Below are positions 10,595-22,471 of a stretch of 64,000 bases of DNA, in pieces. The position numbers and the translations under genes were made by a program. The DNA lies in the NCBI GenBank assembly GCA_029204225.1, contig CM055100.1:3697089-3761088 (forward strand), in the 5' to 3' direction. How positions within the stretch are numbered: the first letter of the stretch is position 1; every line of letters begins with the position of its first letter. The notes under the pieces are model-generated. The model was given only the letters and a program-made list of their open reading frames with translations. It was not told the DNA's origin and did not search any database. Origin of the DNA: Diphasiastrum complanatum (taxonomy: Eukaryota; Streptophyta; Lycopodiopsida; Lycopodiales; Lycopodiaceae).

Positions 10595-11760
10595 TTACCA
10601 TCCTTGGAACTCTTCTATGTCCCAGTCATTAATTTGTTCCTCATCCTCCGCACCTGCTTCTATGTCGTATGTATGGGACGAAGCCATTGGGGTCTCTGTT
10701 TGAGTAATTCAATGCAATGAATATGAATATTAAGCTATTTAAACAATTGTAAAGTAGTTCGTAACATGAAACAAAATAAGATAGTCCAACTTGATGCTCT
10801 CTTAACATGACAAATGAAGACTCCCCAAATGAACCACAACAATATTGTATGAATACATTGGCAAGCTCCAATAGAGTAGCCGAAAAATAATAAAGGATGT
10901 TAGAAACGTGAAGCGAGACAACAAAGCAAAAAGCAACAACTTGATCACATAATGCCCTCACCATATCTCCTGGAAGCCAACTCCAACAAATGTTTGTCCT
11001 TCTCCATTGCAATACAGTGCTTGTTTGTGCTAGTAGCTGCATACAACGAACCACCGCATCCCATGAAGGGGTCTATTAACACTCTGCGCCTGACTTACAA
11101 CACATCTCCACCAAAAAATGAATGAAATGTGGGCTTTTTTCAACACCTCCCCGCATACACATATTCCCTGCTGCATCCAACAAATGCTCTGCAGGCGACA
11201 AATGGTGAATCCAATGATTTTTTGCACTGTCAAACAATGTTGGGTCTACTGAATTACAAGCATTCATTGGGATCAGTGGAGTGTACTCTGATCGACATAC
11301 GATGCATATACCAAACACAGGCTCTTGTAGAACAATCCACAAGTTATCACTGTAGTTACAAACTCTTGTGCCTCAAAGAAATGATTCGACATGTAAACAA
11401 AAATTAACTTACTTGGATTCCCGAAACAGTGACACCAAAATCCATGGTGCCACGCAAGATTGTGTACCGCACGACCACAAGTCCAATTCTTTTTGCAAAC
11501 CTGGTAAATGTGTGGATGTTAGATATGCTCGTGATACCCACCATAAGACCAATGTCATCCAAAATAGAAGAAGCAAACATTAGGCCTGCCTCAACCAAGT
11601 CATCAGTGATGACATTTCATGAGGGAACAACACCCCTTGAGCCCTTAGGGATAAACCCTATGGGAAAGTCTAGCAAAACCATGTCGGCACTATACTGGAC
11701 AAGTTTACCTTTTCTGAACCTATTACCCAAACAAATTGTCTTCAGGTGGCCCACTATCCA
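10595..11760 (-). pseudogene. DNA N4/N6-methyltransferase-like gene relic (beta class)
   Basis: Read on the minus strand, 11414-11750 encodes SADMVLLDFPIGFIPKGS..., where a D-P-P-Y-type motif IV would lie, now D-F-P-I. Then 10962-11340 encodes EKSPHFIHFLVEMC...LIDPFMGCGGSLYAA...CIAMEKD, the AdoMet-binding FxGxG motif I preceded by the EKP-like segment. Motif order IV then I is that of beta-class N6-adenine/N4-cytosine methyltransferases (N6_N4_Mtase). A GTGAGG donor at 10961 and a CAG acceptor at 10696 join in frame to an acidic tail ending ...DWDIEEFQGW and a TAA at 10595-10597. Against function: TGA in PS*NVITDD, a one-base frameshift just before LIDPF, and the altered motif IV. The N-terminal start is not found, and the junction near 11350-11412 is uncertain. 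It may be a decayed host gene or a TE-borne one. Confidence 0.55.
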
Positions 11761-11789
11761 AGAAATAAAATCTAATCTACTCTAGGAAA

Positions 11790-12240
11790 GCTAAAAAACT
11801 AATCCACTCTATTATCCACAACCACACACAAAGGATGGAAGGGCAAGGTTATGAATGCATCACTCAAGAAACAAGCATGATCAAGGAGCTCAATGGATGC
11901 ACCAAACTCGTGGATGCTCTTCTCATTTTAGCATGGAGTGGGTACATTACACAAAAGCTCCTCTTCTCAAAGAGGGTGTCTCTTAAATAAGCAAGAGAGC
12001 TCCTTAGGTGGCATCCTAGTGGCATTTCCACATTTCACAAATTACAAATGGAATAATGCTCTCCACTAGAGGTCACCATCAAAAGGTGGCTCACCCTACT
12101 TTCTTTAAGAGGGGTCTACTTGCATTTATTACATTTGACTAGGAATACTAGTTCCTACATGGTCATTCCATCTTCCGGGATTCACCATGAGGCTTACACC
12201 ATTCTTGCTTGTCATTACTAACTAGCATTCCTCGGCTCTC
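11790..12240. other. No recognisable gene
   Basis: Sequence between the methyltransferase relic and the AT-rich repeats. It has short purine-rich stretches reminiscent of an LTR, but no matching partner in the window. Confidence 0.35.
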
Positions 12241-12454
12241 AGTCTTCGTTTGTCTCACCTTCTCAGAGACCTCCTCGGTCTAAGGTGAGAGGTACTCTTG
12301 GTTAGCTCTGGTCGAGTATCTTGAAGATTCGTCAGAATCAGCCAACACATGGATGGCCAACGAATAGATAGGACCAAATAATTCATAAATAATTGGTTGA
12401 TTGATGTACTGGGAGGACATTCAATTAACTCAAGCAGTCCCCTTGTCGTCCACT

Positions 12455-12720
12455 AATTTATAAGCCATCTTTCATTTTAATTAACTAGCTTTCTCCCAAC
12501 TAGTCGTCCTCACACAAGTTGTTAACTAGCCTTCCCCCAATAAACTAGGCATTAAATTAATTCGAGAGATTCCCTAATTAACTAATTGTCCCGTAATGAT
12601 CTAGTCGTCTGGCATGTTAATCAACCCTAACTAGCCGTCTATCATTCCAATCAACCCTAACTAGCCATCTTTCATTTTAATTAGCTAGACCCGGATTAGA
12701 TAACTGCCCCCTAATAAACC
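12455..12720. repeat. Degenerate tandem repeat, ~25-45 bp units
   Basis: Imperfect recurrences of ATCTTTCATTTTAATTA, AACTAGC and AATCAACCCTAACTAGC, interleaved with CCCCC(T)AATAAAC. This is a decayed tandem array with no coding potential. Confidence 0.55.
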
Positions 12721-12827
12721 AGAGGCCTCTCATAATTAATTGTCCATTAAGAGTCAAGGCTTAGAATCTAGCTTGAGAAGCTATACGAGTTCAGTACAAC
12801 CTCCATCGTTTACTCTGATCACATCGA

Positions 12828-13889
12828 CTCTATTTTTAAATAGTATCCATAAATACACGGAGTTTGACAACAGTGTTGCATTTTTCGCCTGTCAAGAATC
12901 TTGTGTAAAAATGCAGTGTTGTCTTTCTCGCATTTTTTGCCTGACAGAAATTACAAGTAAAAATGCAAAGTCACATTTTTCGCATTTTTCTAAGTGCCTC
13001 AAATGTTAAAAAAATGACTTTGGCAAAGTGTGGGGCAACCCTAAATCAGAAATAAGGGCACTGTCAGATTTTTTGCAAAAACTTGACACTTGTCTTTTTG
13101 CGACACCTTCGCCTGTGACAATTTTAGTTCATTTTTGTAGAGTGACGGTTTAAGTTTATTTATGCAGACAGACTGTTTATGGCCGATTTTCACTGCCCAT
13201 CAACAATCAATTTCTGAACTGGATGAATGCCAACGGACACCAGCCAACTGGCAATCGCATTTGATAATTGCTTAGTATATATAGCTGTTCATATTCATAC
13301 AATTTCAAAATCTAAAGTGATGCATCAACATTGTGAATTGTGAAGGGTTGAGTGTTATTACCCGACGCTTCTTGTGCTCTTATCAAGCAGATCATTCACA
13401 ATCAGAAAGTATTGTTGTTAGCTCTCTATCAAGATTTCAAGCTTGACTCTCTTGAGCATTCTAGCTCAGTCTTTTAGAGATTTATTTTAGAGTTGCTATT
13501 GTGCTACTGCTTATCAACGGAACTGCTTATTATCAGACTTATTCTCAGTTACTCAGAGACAACTTAGAGTGCGTGGTCTCTATCCGCTATTGTTTTGCGC
13601 TCATTAGTATTTGATTTTATTTTTTTGAATCAATACTATCTTCTTATTGCGTTCAGTATATGTTAGAATGCATGTATCTCTGTATTGCTTTTGTAACTGA
13701 TAGAAATTGTCTGAGAATTCAATACTTGATGTTTGTCTATGTAACACTTAGTATCTAGCAATTTCAAAGTTAGTTGCTAAAGATTGAATGTGATTTTCAT
13801 CACTACTGCTTTGTTCAATTTTTTATAGGCGTAGTCATGCATTGGAAGTAGGATGTTTCTGCATTACATTATTCAACCTATTCCCGACA
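12828..13889 (+). repeat. Ty1/copia LTR (family 2), nearly complete
   Basis: It ends TTCCCGACA immediately before a TGGTATCAGAGC primer site. Bases 12828-13347 recur at 59468-59969 with few mismatches. It contains a TATATATAG box at ~13276 (59912 in the copy) with the expected downstream transcribed region. The left border is placed where the two copies begin to match; the true TG start is uncertain. Confidence 0.72.
13275..13284 (+). promoter_or_regulatory. LTR TATA box
   Basis: GTATATATAG within the copia LTR, conserved in the second copy at 59911-59920. Probable U3 promoter of the element. Confidence 0.5.
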
Positions 13890-13901
13890 TGGTATCAGAG
13901 C
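13890..13901 (+). other. Primer binding site (initiator tRNA-Met)
   Basis: TGGTATCAGAGC abuts the LTR end. The leader that follows (13910-14110) repeats degenerate GGTATCAGA-like words several times. Confidence 0.8.
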
Positions 13902-14157
13902 ATTATTCCATAGTATCAGTGCTAGATCACTACTTCTTTATCTGAACCGTCACGGTATCAGACCTGTGATCTCTTTTAGGGCCTAATACTATTTCGATAT
14001 CAGAGTGAAAGCTCTAATACTTGATATCTTTTGCGATATCAAATTGATATCAAACACTTTAGTTCTTTTTAACCTTTCAGTATCAGAGAATTGATTTCCT
14101 ATTGTTGGCATTGCTACATTTTAGCGTCATCGTTACAATCGACAGACTAAGCTCCAG

Positions 14158-15200
14158 ATGGATTCTCAAAGTTAAGCTAGTCTTATTGCAGACAAGCTGA
14201 ATGGATCCAATTATCATTTATAAAAATTTAAGATGAAGACCTTGTTAATCACCAATGAGTTATGGGATGTTGTTATAGGTACAGAAGTAGAATCTAAAGA
14301 TGACACAGAAGGCTCAAAGTGAAAATCAAAGGATGGTAAAGCTTTCGTGCTTATTATCCTCAATATATCAGATACACAGATTGGACACATAACTGAAGCT
14401 AAAATGTCAAAAGATGTTTGGGACATCCTGATCTCACTATATGACGTAAGGGACATAACTACTAAGTTACATCTACGAAGGAAATTCTTCACATTCAAGA
14501 TGTCTAATGGTGATTCTCTTCAAAGTCACATTAACCAGTTTAAGAATCTCTTGTAATAGTTGGCTATTGTCGGATTAGTCATAGGATGATCAAGATGCAA
14601 TTATGACATTGCTTTCAAGCTTGCCCTCTACATATGAGAAATGGGTGATGATCATATTGACACACTCAGATTTAACTCTCACTAGAGTTATCACTATGTT
14701 GTTGCAAGATGACAATAGAAGAAGTCAAGACACTTTGTCTACTTCCTCCTCTCAGGCTCTATATGTCAACAAAGGCTCTAAGTGACAGAAGCAGAAAAGC
14801 TCCAAGAAGGTTGCAACAAATCAGAAGCTGACTCAAAGTCAAGTACAATCATCAAATCCACAGTCGAAGAAGAAGATGTTTTGCAGGTACTGCAGGTGCA
14901 ATAACATGAGATCAAGGATTGCCAAATTCTCCAAGCAAAGAATGCAGCCAAGCAACCTGATCAACAAGCAAACACAGTTTCATCATCTCTCCAAGTCGAA
15001 GTGGATGAAGGCGCATTCATGGTCAAAGACCAAAGCACATTTTTGGATGATTCATGATTTCTGGATTCTGGAGCAACTCAACACATGACCAATCAATGTG
15101 AGATTTTCAACTCCTACACACCTTACAACACGAAGAAATTTGTTCATCTTGGAGACAATAGTACTCACACTATTGAAAGTGAAGGTACTGTAAGATTGCG
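14158..15200 (+). pseudogene. Copia gag and protease remnant (family 2)
   Basis: ATG at 14158 (MDSQS) opens a copia gag: KLNGSNYHL*KFKMKTLL..ELWDVV, then MSKDVWDILISLYDV and the LHLRRKFFTFKM / SHINQF landmarks typical of UBN2-type gag. A zinc-knuckle start, MFCRYCRCNN, lies near 14876. The protease motif FLDSGATQHMT is at ~15061-15093. In-frame stops replace Trp at HL*K (~14221) and DS*FLDSG (~15056), and further stops break gag. The element is interrupted after ~15200 by the minus-strand copia LTR; integrase and RT are not seen further on. Confidence 0.85.
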
Positions 15201-15247
15201 ATTGTTATTTTGAGTCATTGTTATTCTGAATCAGCCAACAAGGTGAA

Positions 15248-15785
15248 GGTCACTGCCAGCTGAATCGTTTCTACAGTCCTCCAGAGTGTAGTCAGGCACT
15301 GCTGACCTACGTTTATAAATTAATGTAACATTCAACAAGAATTCAACCAATGTGCGAAATTAAATGAACAAAAGTGAATCAGACATACAAATAACAACAG
15401 ACTAATTTGCATCCAAGATCAGACATTATACGAGTGATATGTGCACAACGGCTACAAAATCATCTATTAGCTTTTTATTTTTTCGGGCACTGCATGCAGA
15501 TCCACGCAGTGCGTTGGCGTGAGAGAAAATACAATTTTTCCACGAGCAATGTCTCGCTTACTAGCCGACTTGTTGGATCTCTGTGGATCCTGCTTACTGA
15601 AACTTGTCTCGCACGCAGGCAGATTTTTGTTCTGTATATTTTCGTCTTGATTGCTTACTAGCATCAGACTACCTCATGTATATCTCTCTGTCAAGTATCA
15701 TTCAAAAAGTATATAGTCGCTCTATGTAACTTCTAGATTAGAGTAACTAAACATTCATAACTAATCAAGAATTACAAGAGTGGCA
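15248..15785 (-). repeat. 3' LTR of minus-strand copia (family 1), 3'-truncated
   Basis: Matches the 5' LTR at 20449-21058 from the TGCCACTCTTG start (15785) to 15248. The last ~80 bases of the LTR are missing, so this end of the element is deleted. Confidence 0.85.
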
Positions 15786-16173
15786 GATTAGCCACGACCA
15801 AAAGTGTACCTATTGACGTCATGCTATTAGATCAGATATTTGTACTTCTGGGTACTTGCATGATCTGGCTGGTCCTTTTTGGAGCATGAGGGCAAAAGAG
15901 GTGTCACGATGTTTTTCATGTTGCGTAGTTTGACTTTTTCGTCGTCTGACTTTCTCCTATTGTACCAAAAAAAATTCTCTTTCACGAATCTTTTGCGTTT
16001 GTGTCTTCTCGTCAGGATATATGCGAACATTTTTGCTTCGTGTCATTTGACTTTTGTGGTCGCGAACATTTTCGTCAGGCAGAGGGCTGAAAGCTAGCAA
16101 AGCTTTGTAAATAGAAACGTTTTGTTTCTTCAACTCCCTCTCAAAGCACGGTAGCTTTACGAAGATTGTTCCT
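15786..16173 (-). other. Copia 3' untranslated region
   Basis: Lies between the pol stop at 16174-16176 and the 3' LTR. It shares AGCTAGCAA(A/T)GCTTTGT with 56857-56872. No coding potential on the element's strand. Confidence 0.5.
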
Positions 16174-19100
16174 CTATCTCTCAAAAAGTCCTTTGTCCAG
16201 GGCTTTGGTGAAGATGTCAGCAACCATGTCTTTTGTTCTGATGAAAGTGGTCTACAATATTTTCTTTTCAACTAGATCCCTGATCAAGTGGTACTTGATC
16301 GCGATGTGTTTTGTTCTCGAATGGAACACAAGATCTTTCGTCAGATGTATTGCAGAGGTGTTATCCATCTGCAAGGCTAGAGGTTCGTTTCTTGTTTCGT
16401 CTAATTCGTCCAGAAACTGCCTTAGCCAAATTATCTCGTTGGCCATCTTTGTTGCTGCGACATACTCTGCTTCGCAGGATGACTGAGCCACAATGGTCTG
16501 CTTTTTGCTGACCCAGAGAACTATCGCTCCTGATGTGATGGTGGATCCTCCTGAGATGCTTTTACAATCGTCCTTGAGGCATGCCCAGCTAGCATCCTAA
16601 AACCTGCATCATGACAATAACACAAGCCATAATCCCTCATTAATTGAAGATATTGCAAAATTCGTTTTGCAATCTTCCAATGTGTCGAGCCTGGATTCGT
16701 CCAGAATTGGCTCATCTTGAACACTGCATAAGCAATGTTGGGATGTGTGTTGTCTGCAAGGTACATCAACGAACCTACCAGCTTCCTGTAAGGTGTGAGC
16801 TACATTTGTTCTCTCTCTTCTTTAGTCTTCGGACAGTCATCGCTTGTCAGCACCATCCCTACGAGCATTGGAGTTTTCGCTCCTTTGTAGTTCAGCATTC
16901 CAAATTCCTCTAGGATTTTCTGGGTGTATCTGGACTGGTGAAGGTAAAGCTTACCTCCCTCATAGTCCCTTTCAATTTGCAAGCTTAGGTAACACCTGGC
17001 TTCTCCCAGATCCACGATCTCAAAATGTTTCGAGATGTCTGTCTTCACTTTAGCAATCAGCTTTTCACTCTTGCAAAGTATCAGAGTGTCGACCACATAT
17101 ACAACCACAATGATGATCTGCTCATCTGTGACTCTGACATACACATTGGAATCAGCCATCAGTGGCTTGAATCCTAATGATTTCAGGGCTTGATCTTTCT
17201 TCTTGTACCATTGTCGAACTAACTGTTTTAGACCCTAGATACTTCTATGCATTCTGCATGCATAGTCAGGAAGTGAATTCGAGACATATCCTGGGGGTTG
17301 ATCCATATAGACTTTTTCGTCTAGTTCGCCATGCAAGAAGGCTGTCTTCTCGTCCACAATGTGGATCCTGAGGTCATAACCTGCTACATATGCAAATAAC
17401 AGTCATAGGAAAGAATGCTTGATGACAGGAGAGAAGGTTTCAGAGTAGTCAGTACCACATCTTTGAGAAAATCCCTTCGCTACCAATCTTGTCTTGTATT
17501 TCAAGACACTCCCATCTGGTCCATACTTGAACTTGAAAACCCATTTGTATCTGATAGTCTTGCGCTTATGTGGTAATGGCTGCAACATCCATACCTAGTT
17601 TTTTCTCATGGATTCCATCTCTTTGTTCATGGCTAGGATCCACTTGTCCTTCTTTGGACATTCAATCGCTTCCTCAAAAATCCGTGGTTCACCATACATA
17701 ACTCTTCTGATGTAGAAGCAAAGCTGCCTGACATGTATCTTGCTGGCACTCTTCATGGTCTTGTTGACCTTCTAGGAGATCCTCCTGGGACAACAATGTC
17801 TTTGTCTTTGTCTGCTCTGCTAGGTCCGGAACCATCCTGGTTTACAAGAACTGTAGCAGTAGGCTACCTCTTGAATCTTTCGTCTTCAGATTCGTCACTC
17901 GAACGGGAAGCGACTCAAAAATCTTTGTTTTCGTGTTCATCTTCTACTCCCTCTGTCACTGGTGGCAGGTCATAGTATTGCCTCTCTAGAACTTCATAGC
18001 TGACAGGATCCTCATTGGCCATTGTCCTACTCTCATCAAATCTGACATCTCTCACTGTTTTCACAGTGTTCATGTCTGGCATGTAGACTTTGTAGTATGA
18101 CGAATTGTTGTCATAACCTACAAGAAATCCCTGCTCAACTTTCGCATCAAGCTTCTTTCAAAGCTTATCAAAAATATGTGCATAAGCTGCACAACCAAAG
18201 ATTCTGACGTGAGACAGGTTGGGCTTTCTACCCCACCATAACTCGTGTGGTGTTGTGTGAGGGACACCAGACTTCCCTGTCCTGTTTTGGATGTATGCGA
18301 TTGTAGCTACTACTTCATCCCACCGCATCCTTGGAGCCTTCGAGTAGGCCATCGTGCATCTGGTAGCTTTCATCAGGGTCCTATTTTTTCTTTTTGCAAC
18401 ACCATTGTATTGCGGTGTGTAGGCTGCAGTAGTTCTATGAATGATGCCACGATCATTATAGAATTCAGTGAAACGATTTGAGATGTATTCGCCACCTCAA
18501 TCTGTCCTGATCTGCTTCACTTTGTTGCCTGTACATCTCTCAGTCCAATTCACATATTCTGTGAATCTATCAAGTGCTTCAAGTTTATACAGAATAAAAT
18601 ACACTCTGACAAATTTACTATAATCATCAATGAAGGTTATATAATATTTTGAACCTCCTACTGAGATCACAATGAAAGGCCCACAGATGTTAGAATGTAC
18701 TAATTCTAGAATCTTAGTCAGTCTGTAGGAGTCTTTGATGAATGGAATGTATGACATCTTACCCTTCAAACATGAATCACAGGTGGTCGAACTGGTTGCA
18801 TTCGAGATGTTGACCCCTGTTATCACTCCATGATGGATTGCTTGATAAAGTGCCATTGAGTTCATGTGGCATAGTCTTCTATGCCATAGAGTGTCTGGCG
18901 AGTCATCATGAGTCTGATGCGCCTGATTTGTAGGTAGGCGTACCTTTAGATGATATAGATTATCTTTCCTTCTGCCTTGAGCGATCAGAGTACTGGTACT
19001 GGCATCAATCACGTTGCATGCTTCGTCAGAAAATGTCAGACGGATCCCTACATCAGCTATTCTTGTCACAAAAAGCAAGTCTTGCCATAGTGAAGGCCCG

Positions 19101-20333
19101 AACAGATCGTCTTTGAGTCGTCTATCTCTGCCATTGGTGTTGAGCCACAGTAAACCAATACCATTCACTTGATGTTTGGATCCATCTCCAAGAACTACGA
19201 ATCTTGAAGGATCAACACCTTTGAAATCAGACATTATTTGTCTTGATGTCACAAAGTGTGAGGTGGCTCCTAAATCTAGGATCATCTCATGTGTGTCAGA
19301 TGTTGATGTTGCACACACGTCTTCACAAATGTAGGTTGTCGAACAGTTTCTATTCGATCTTTCTTCGCCCATTTTTGAGCTCTCAGGCTGCTCGACATAT
19401 GATGAACTCTTGTTGTTCTCTTGTTTGTCCTGCACTGATTTGTTCCTCGGATTCAGGCAGCAATCGGTGGCTACATGAACCTTCTTGTGGCAGTGGATAC
19501 ACTCAATCTTTGGATTGAGCCAGCATGTATCAATAGTGTGCCCGTCTCTTTTGCATCTCACGCAAGTCTTCTTTTCTCTGCCTTGCTGCTTTGACCTCCC
19601 TTTGCTCTTCTAGTTGCCTTTACTGGTCCCCTTTGCTTGTTGATCACAATCCTGTTTCTGATTCGACTCCCTCTTAGGCTTAAGTTGTTTCTTGGATTTT
19701 TCTTTGTTGTCATAGAGGGCCTGGTCAGAGCCATCTTTGTGATCAAGGTGTTCTCTGGCCTCAACTTCCTCTCGAATCTTGACAATTACCTTTTTGAGGT
19801 TCATGGTAGGACCTTTTGCGAGCAAGGTTCTCATCGTCTAGAAAGATCTAGGTAAGGCTGTCAATAGGTAGGTGAACTACTTCTCAGTTGACACTGCGTT
19901 CTCTGCTCTAGAGTTGTGTAGTGATAGAAATAGATCCTTCATCTTTCTTACAAAAGAAGTGAGGTCTTTCCCATCCCACTGTAAATTTGTCAACTAATCT
20001 TCCAGCATCATGATTTGACTTTTTGATTTCGTTTGAAATCTCGTGAGCAGTGCATCCCACATCTCCTCAGCATTGAAGAGTGTTGCCAGGTCAAGTGTGA
20101 GACTATCTTCGATGGATGAAGATAGCAAGGCTACTGCCTTGTCATTTTTCTCCCTCCACTCGCGTAGCTCCTTGTCTGATGTCGTAGGCATCTCCTCTGC
20201 GCCATCCACCCAAGGGAATAAACCTTCGCTCTTGAGCATCAATGATGTCTTAACTTTTCAGGCTAGAAAGTTAGATCCTGAAGAATAAAAAAATGTACAG
20301 ATCTTCCTCTGTATGCTACTGATTGAAGCCATT
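16174..20333 (-). pseudogene. Ty1/copia gag-pol polyprotein, nearly full length, broken
   Basis: Starts MASISSIQ at 20333 and ends VADIFTKALDKGLFER at 16174. Order: gag with PWVDGAEEMP and EMWDALLTRFQ; two zinc knuckles near 19480-19565 (CVRCKRDGHTIDTC and CIHCHKKVHVATDC); protease D-L-G-A near 19275 (DSGA expected); GAG-pre-integrase LWHRRLCHMNSMAL; integrase with [30 protein letters not shown]...ARLVAKGF-like; RNase H QSSCEAEYVAATKMANEIIWL. Breaks: stops after GTSKGN and KQIRTD and at several later points; the RT catalytic YVDD box reads YVVD (codon 17091-17093); a frameshift before RNase H. LTRs flank it on both sides. Parts lie in separate readable blocks: 19558-20242, 18497-19561, 18158-18373, 17403-17588, 16800-17159, 16521-16769, 16252-16491. 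Confidence 0.93.
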
Positions 20334-20434
20334 GCTGCTGAAGTCTGTTCTTTTGTTGATGGGTGTTTGTCTGAATGCTTGGCCTCCTGGATCTGATAGC
20401 TTCTTGGCTATGTCGGATTATGACAAGATAGGTA

Positions 20435-20447
20435 GGCTCTAATACCA
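20435..20447 (-). other. Primer binding site (initiator tRNA-Met)
   Basis: Minus-strand TGGTATTAGAGCC follows the LTR end TTCA by one base. One mismatch (C to T) to the tRNA complement. Confidence 0.85.
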
Positions 20448-20448
20448 C

Positions 20449-21058
20449 TGAAGACAATGATGCAAAGAAAGAATCGTGAATGCAAAGTAAGCGATGCAAA
20501 GCAACTCGGATAGAGTTCGGATCTAATCGCTGGTCACTGCCAGCTGAATCGTTCCTACAGTCCTCCAGAGTGTAGTCAGGCACTACTGACCTACGTTTAT
20601 AAATTAATCTAGCATTCAACAAGAATTCAACCAATGTGTGGAATTAAATGAACAAAAGTAAATTAGACATATGAATAACAGCAGACTAATTTGCATTCAA
20701 GATCAGACATTATACGAGTGATATGTGCACAATGGTTACAAAATCACCTATTAGCTTTTTGATTTTTAAGGCATTGCATGCAGTTCCATGCAGTGCATTG
20801 GTGTGAGAGAAAATATAGTTCTCCCATTATCAATGTCTCGTTTACTAGCGGACTTGTTGGATCTCTGTGGATCCTGCTTACAGAAACTTGTCTCGCACGC
20901 AGGCGGACTTCTGTTCTGTATAATTTCGTCTTGATTGCTTACTAGCTTCAGACTACCTCATGTATATCTCTCTGCCAGAAAATATATAGTTGCTCTATGT
21001 GAATTCTAGATTAGAGTAACTAAACATTTATAACTAGTCAAGAATTACAAGAGTGGCA
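20449..21058 (-). repeat. 5' LTR of minus-strand copia (610 bp)
   Basis: TGCCACTCTTG...GTCTTCA on the minus strand, TG...CA ends, directly upstream of the primer site. Paired with 15248-15785. The two LTRs differ by scattered substitutions and small indels, so the insertion is not recent. Confidence 0.88.
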
Positions 21059-21843
21059 GAGTGATGACCACTTTCTTGTTTGCCTCCTCCAACTTTGTCC
21101 TTTCTTGATATGTCTCCACCATAAAACTCCAGGAATGAGTCACCATCTCCATCTTGCCACAAGAAACCATCAAACCTTGAAAATCCATGAGTAAGTGAGT
21201 ACATCAATGATGATAATCCAGCACCACATGACTCCATATAACTAAGTGGTAGCACTAGTCCTTCTTCAAGATCTACTTGACACAAACAAATGACCATGAA
21301 TTCACCAAAAATTGGCCTTGAAGAAATTGCTTCTCAATCTACTCCATGTAGTTTTCTCCAACCAACCTTTTTTCATCTCAATCATGAGTGATCAATATAC
21401 AATCATAGAATATTTTAAGTTGATGAAGAGATGTGAGATCCATGCCTTGGATCTTCCCAAGAACCGATCTTCCATTGCCCTTTCCTTCATAAGACTCCCT
21501 CTTCATGATTGCATCATAAGAAGTAGAAACCTCAAAAACATTAGAAGCCATGAGAAAAATGATTAGTACTTTCAACATAAGAATGATTGAAGTACTCTCT
21601 TTTTTCAAACACGAAATTCTATTCAATGTTTTAGGTAATGACTCGTATGATAATTATTCTTCCTCAATATCATTCACAATGAAATCATTCAAAGTACATC
21701 CTACTTTGAACTCGTCACATACTTCTCTTCTTCTTGACTTGTGACTACCTCCCTCACCAAGTCTCTTGATAGAACCATTTGATCTACTCTCTTTATGAAG
21801 ACATGTGAAATCACTTGCTGCAAAAATGACTTTCTTGGACTCA
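21059..21843 (-). other. Non-coding part of copia family 3 copy 1 or flank
   Basis: On the minus strand this continues downstream of the GAG-pre-integrase block at 21844-22471. Short ORFs here match nothing I recognise and show no integrase or RT motif. No second copy exists in the window. Confidence 0.3.
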
Positions 21844-22471
21844 TCACAAAAGAATGTATAAGTTTTCTTCATGAATGCACCTAGCAACATCTTTTTCTAT
21901 ATGATCAAATAAATCATTAGCAACAACCTTTTCCAAGGAAGAACCTTCACCATCTCCATTGATGAGGTTAGCTCTATACTTACCTTTTGCGTGCTCGCAC
22001 TTGCCATGAAGAACCATTGAAGAACCATCATTATCCTCATAACTAGCCAAGCTAGCACAAAGATGAACATCTCCAAGAAGCATATTAGATATTGACCTAG
22101 ATCTAGCATAAGGAAGCTTGTTAGACTTTGCATAAGATCCACCAATCTTATTGATGCTTAAAGGTAACTTTGGAAAGTTGAGACCAATCTCCTTTTCCAT
22201 TCCATCATTTTTGCTAGCCATAACAAAAGCATCAAGCTTGAAAAGTCTACCTTGTCTATTACCCCTAGCAACCAAGATTTCTTCCTTTGTAATGAAACAA
22301 GCATCACCACCAAACTTTACCTTGTATCCTTTCTCTATCATTTGACCAATACTTAACAAATTCTTTGAAAGTGAAGGAATGTAAAGAATACCATCAAGTC
22401 TTGCTTTCCTACTAGTACAAAGACAAATAGAAATTGAACCAATATCTTCAATCACACACTCACCACCATTG
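21844..22471 (-). pseudogene. Copia family 3, copy 1: GAG-pre-integrase segment
   Basis: Encodes NGGECVIEDIGSISICLC and YIPSLSKNLLSIGQMIEKGY, the typical copia stretch between protease and integrase. It is the continuation of 23696-24745, from which it is separated by a solo LTR. The second copy at 59970-60336 joins the two parts without interruption. After ~22100 the reading loses similarity to known copia proteins, and integrase does not follow. Confidence 0.8.

Noticed and set aside
10641-11054. 137-codon minus-strand ORF as an independent gene.
   Set aside because: Most of it is the intron and an off-frame reading of the methyltransferase-like gene; the in-phase splice GTGAGG/CAG explains the region better.
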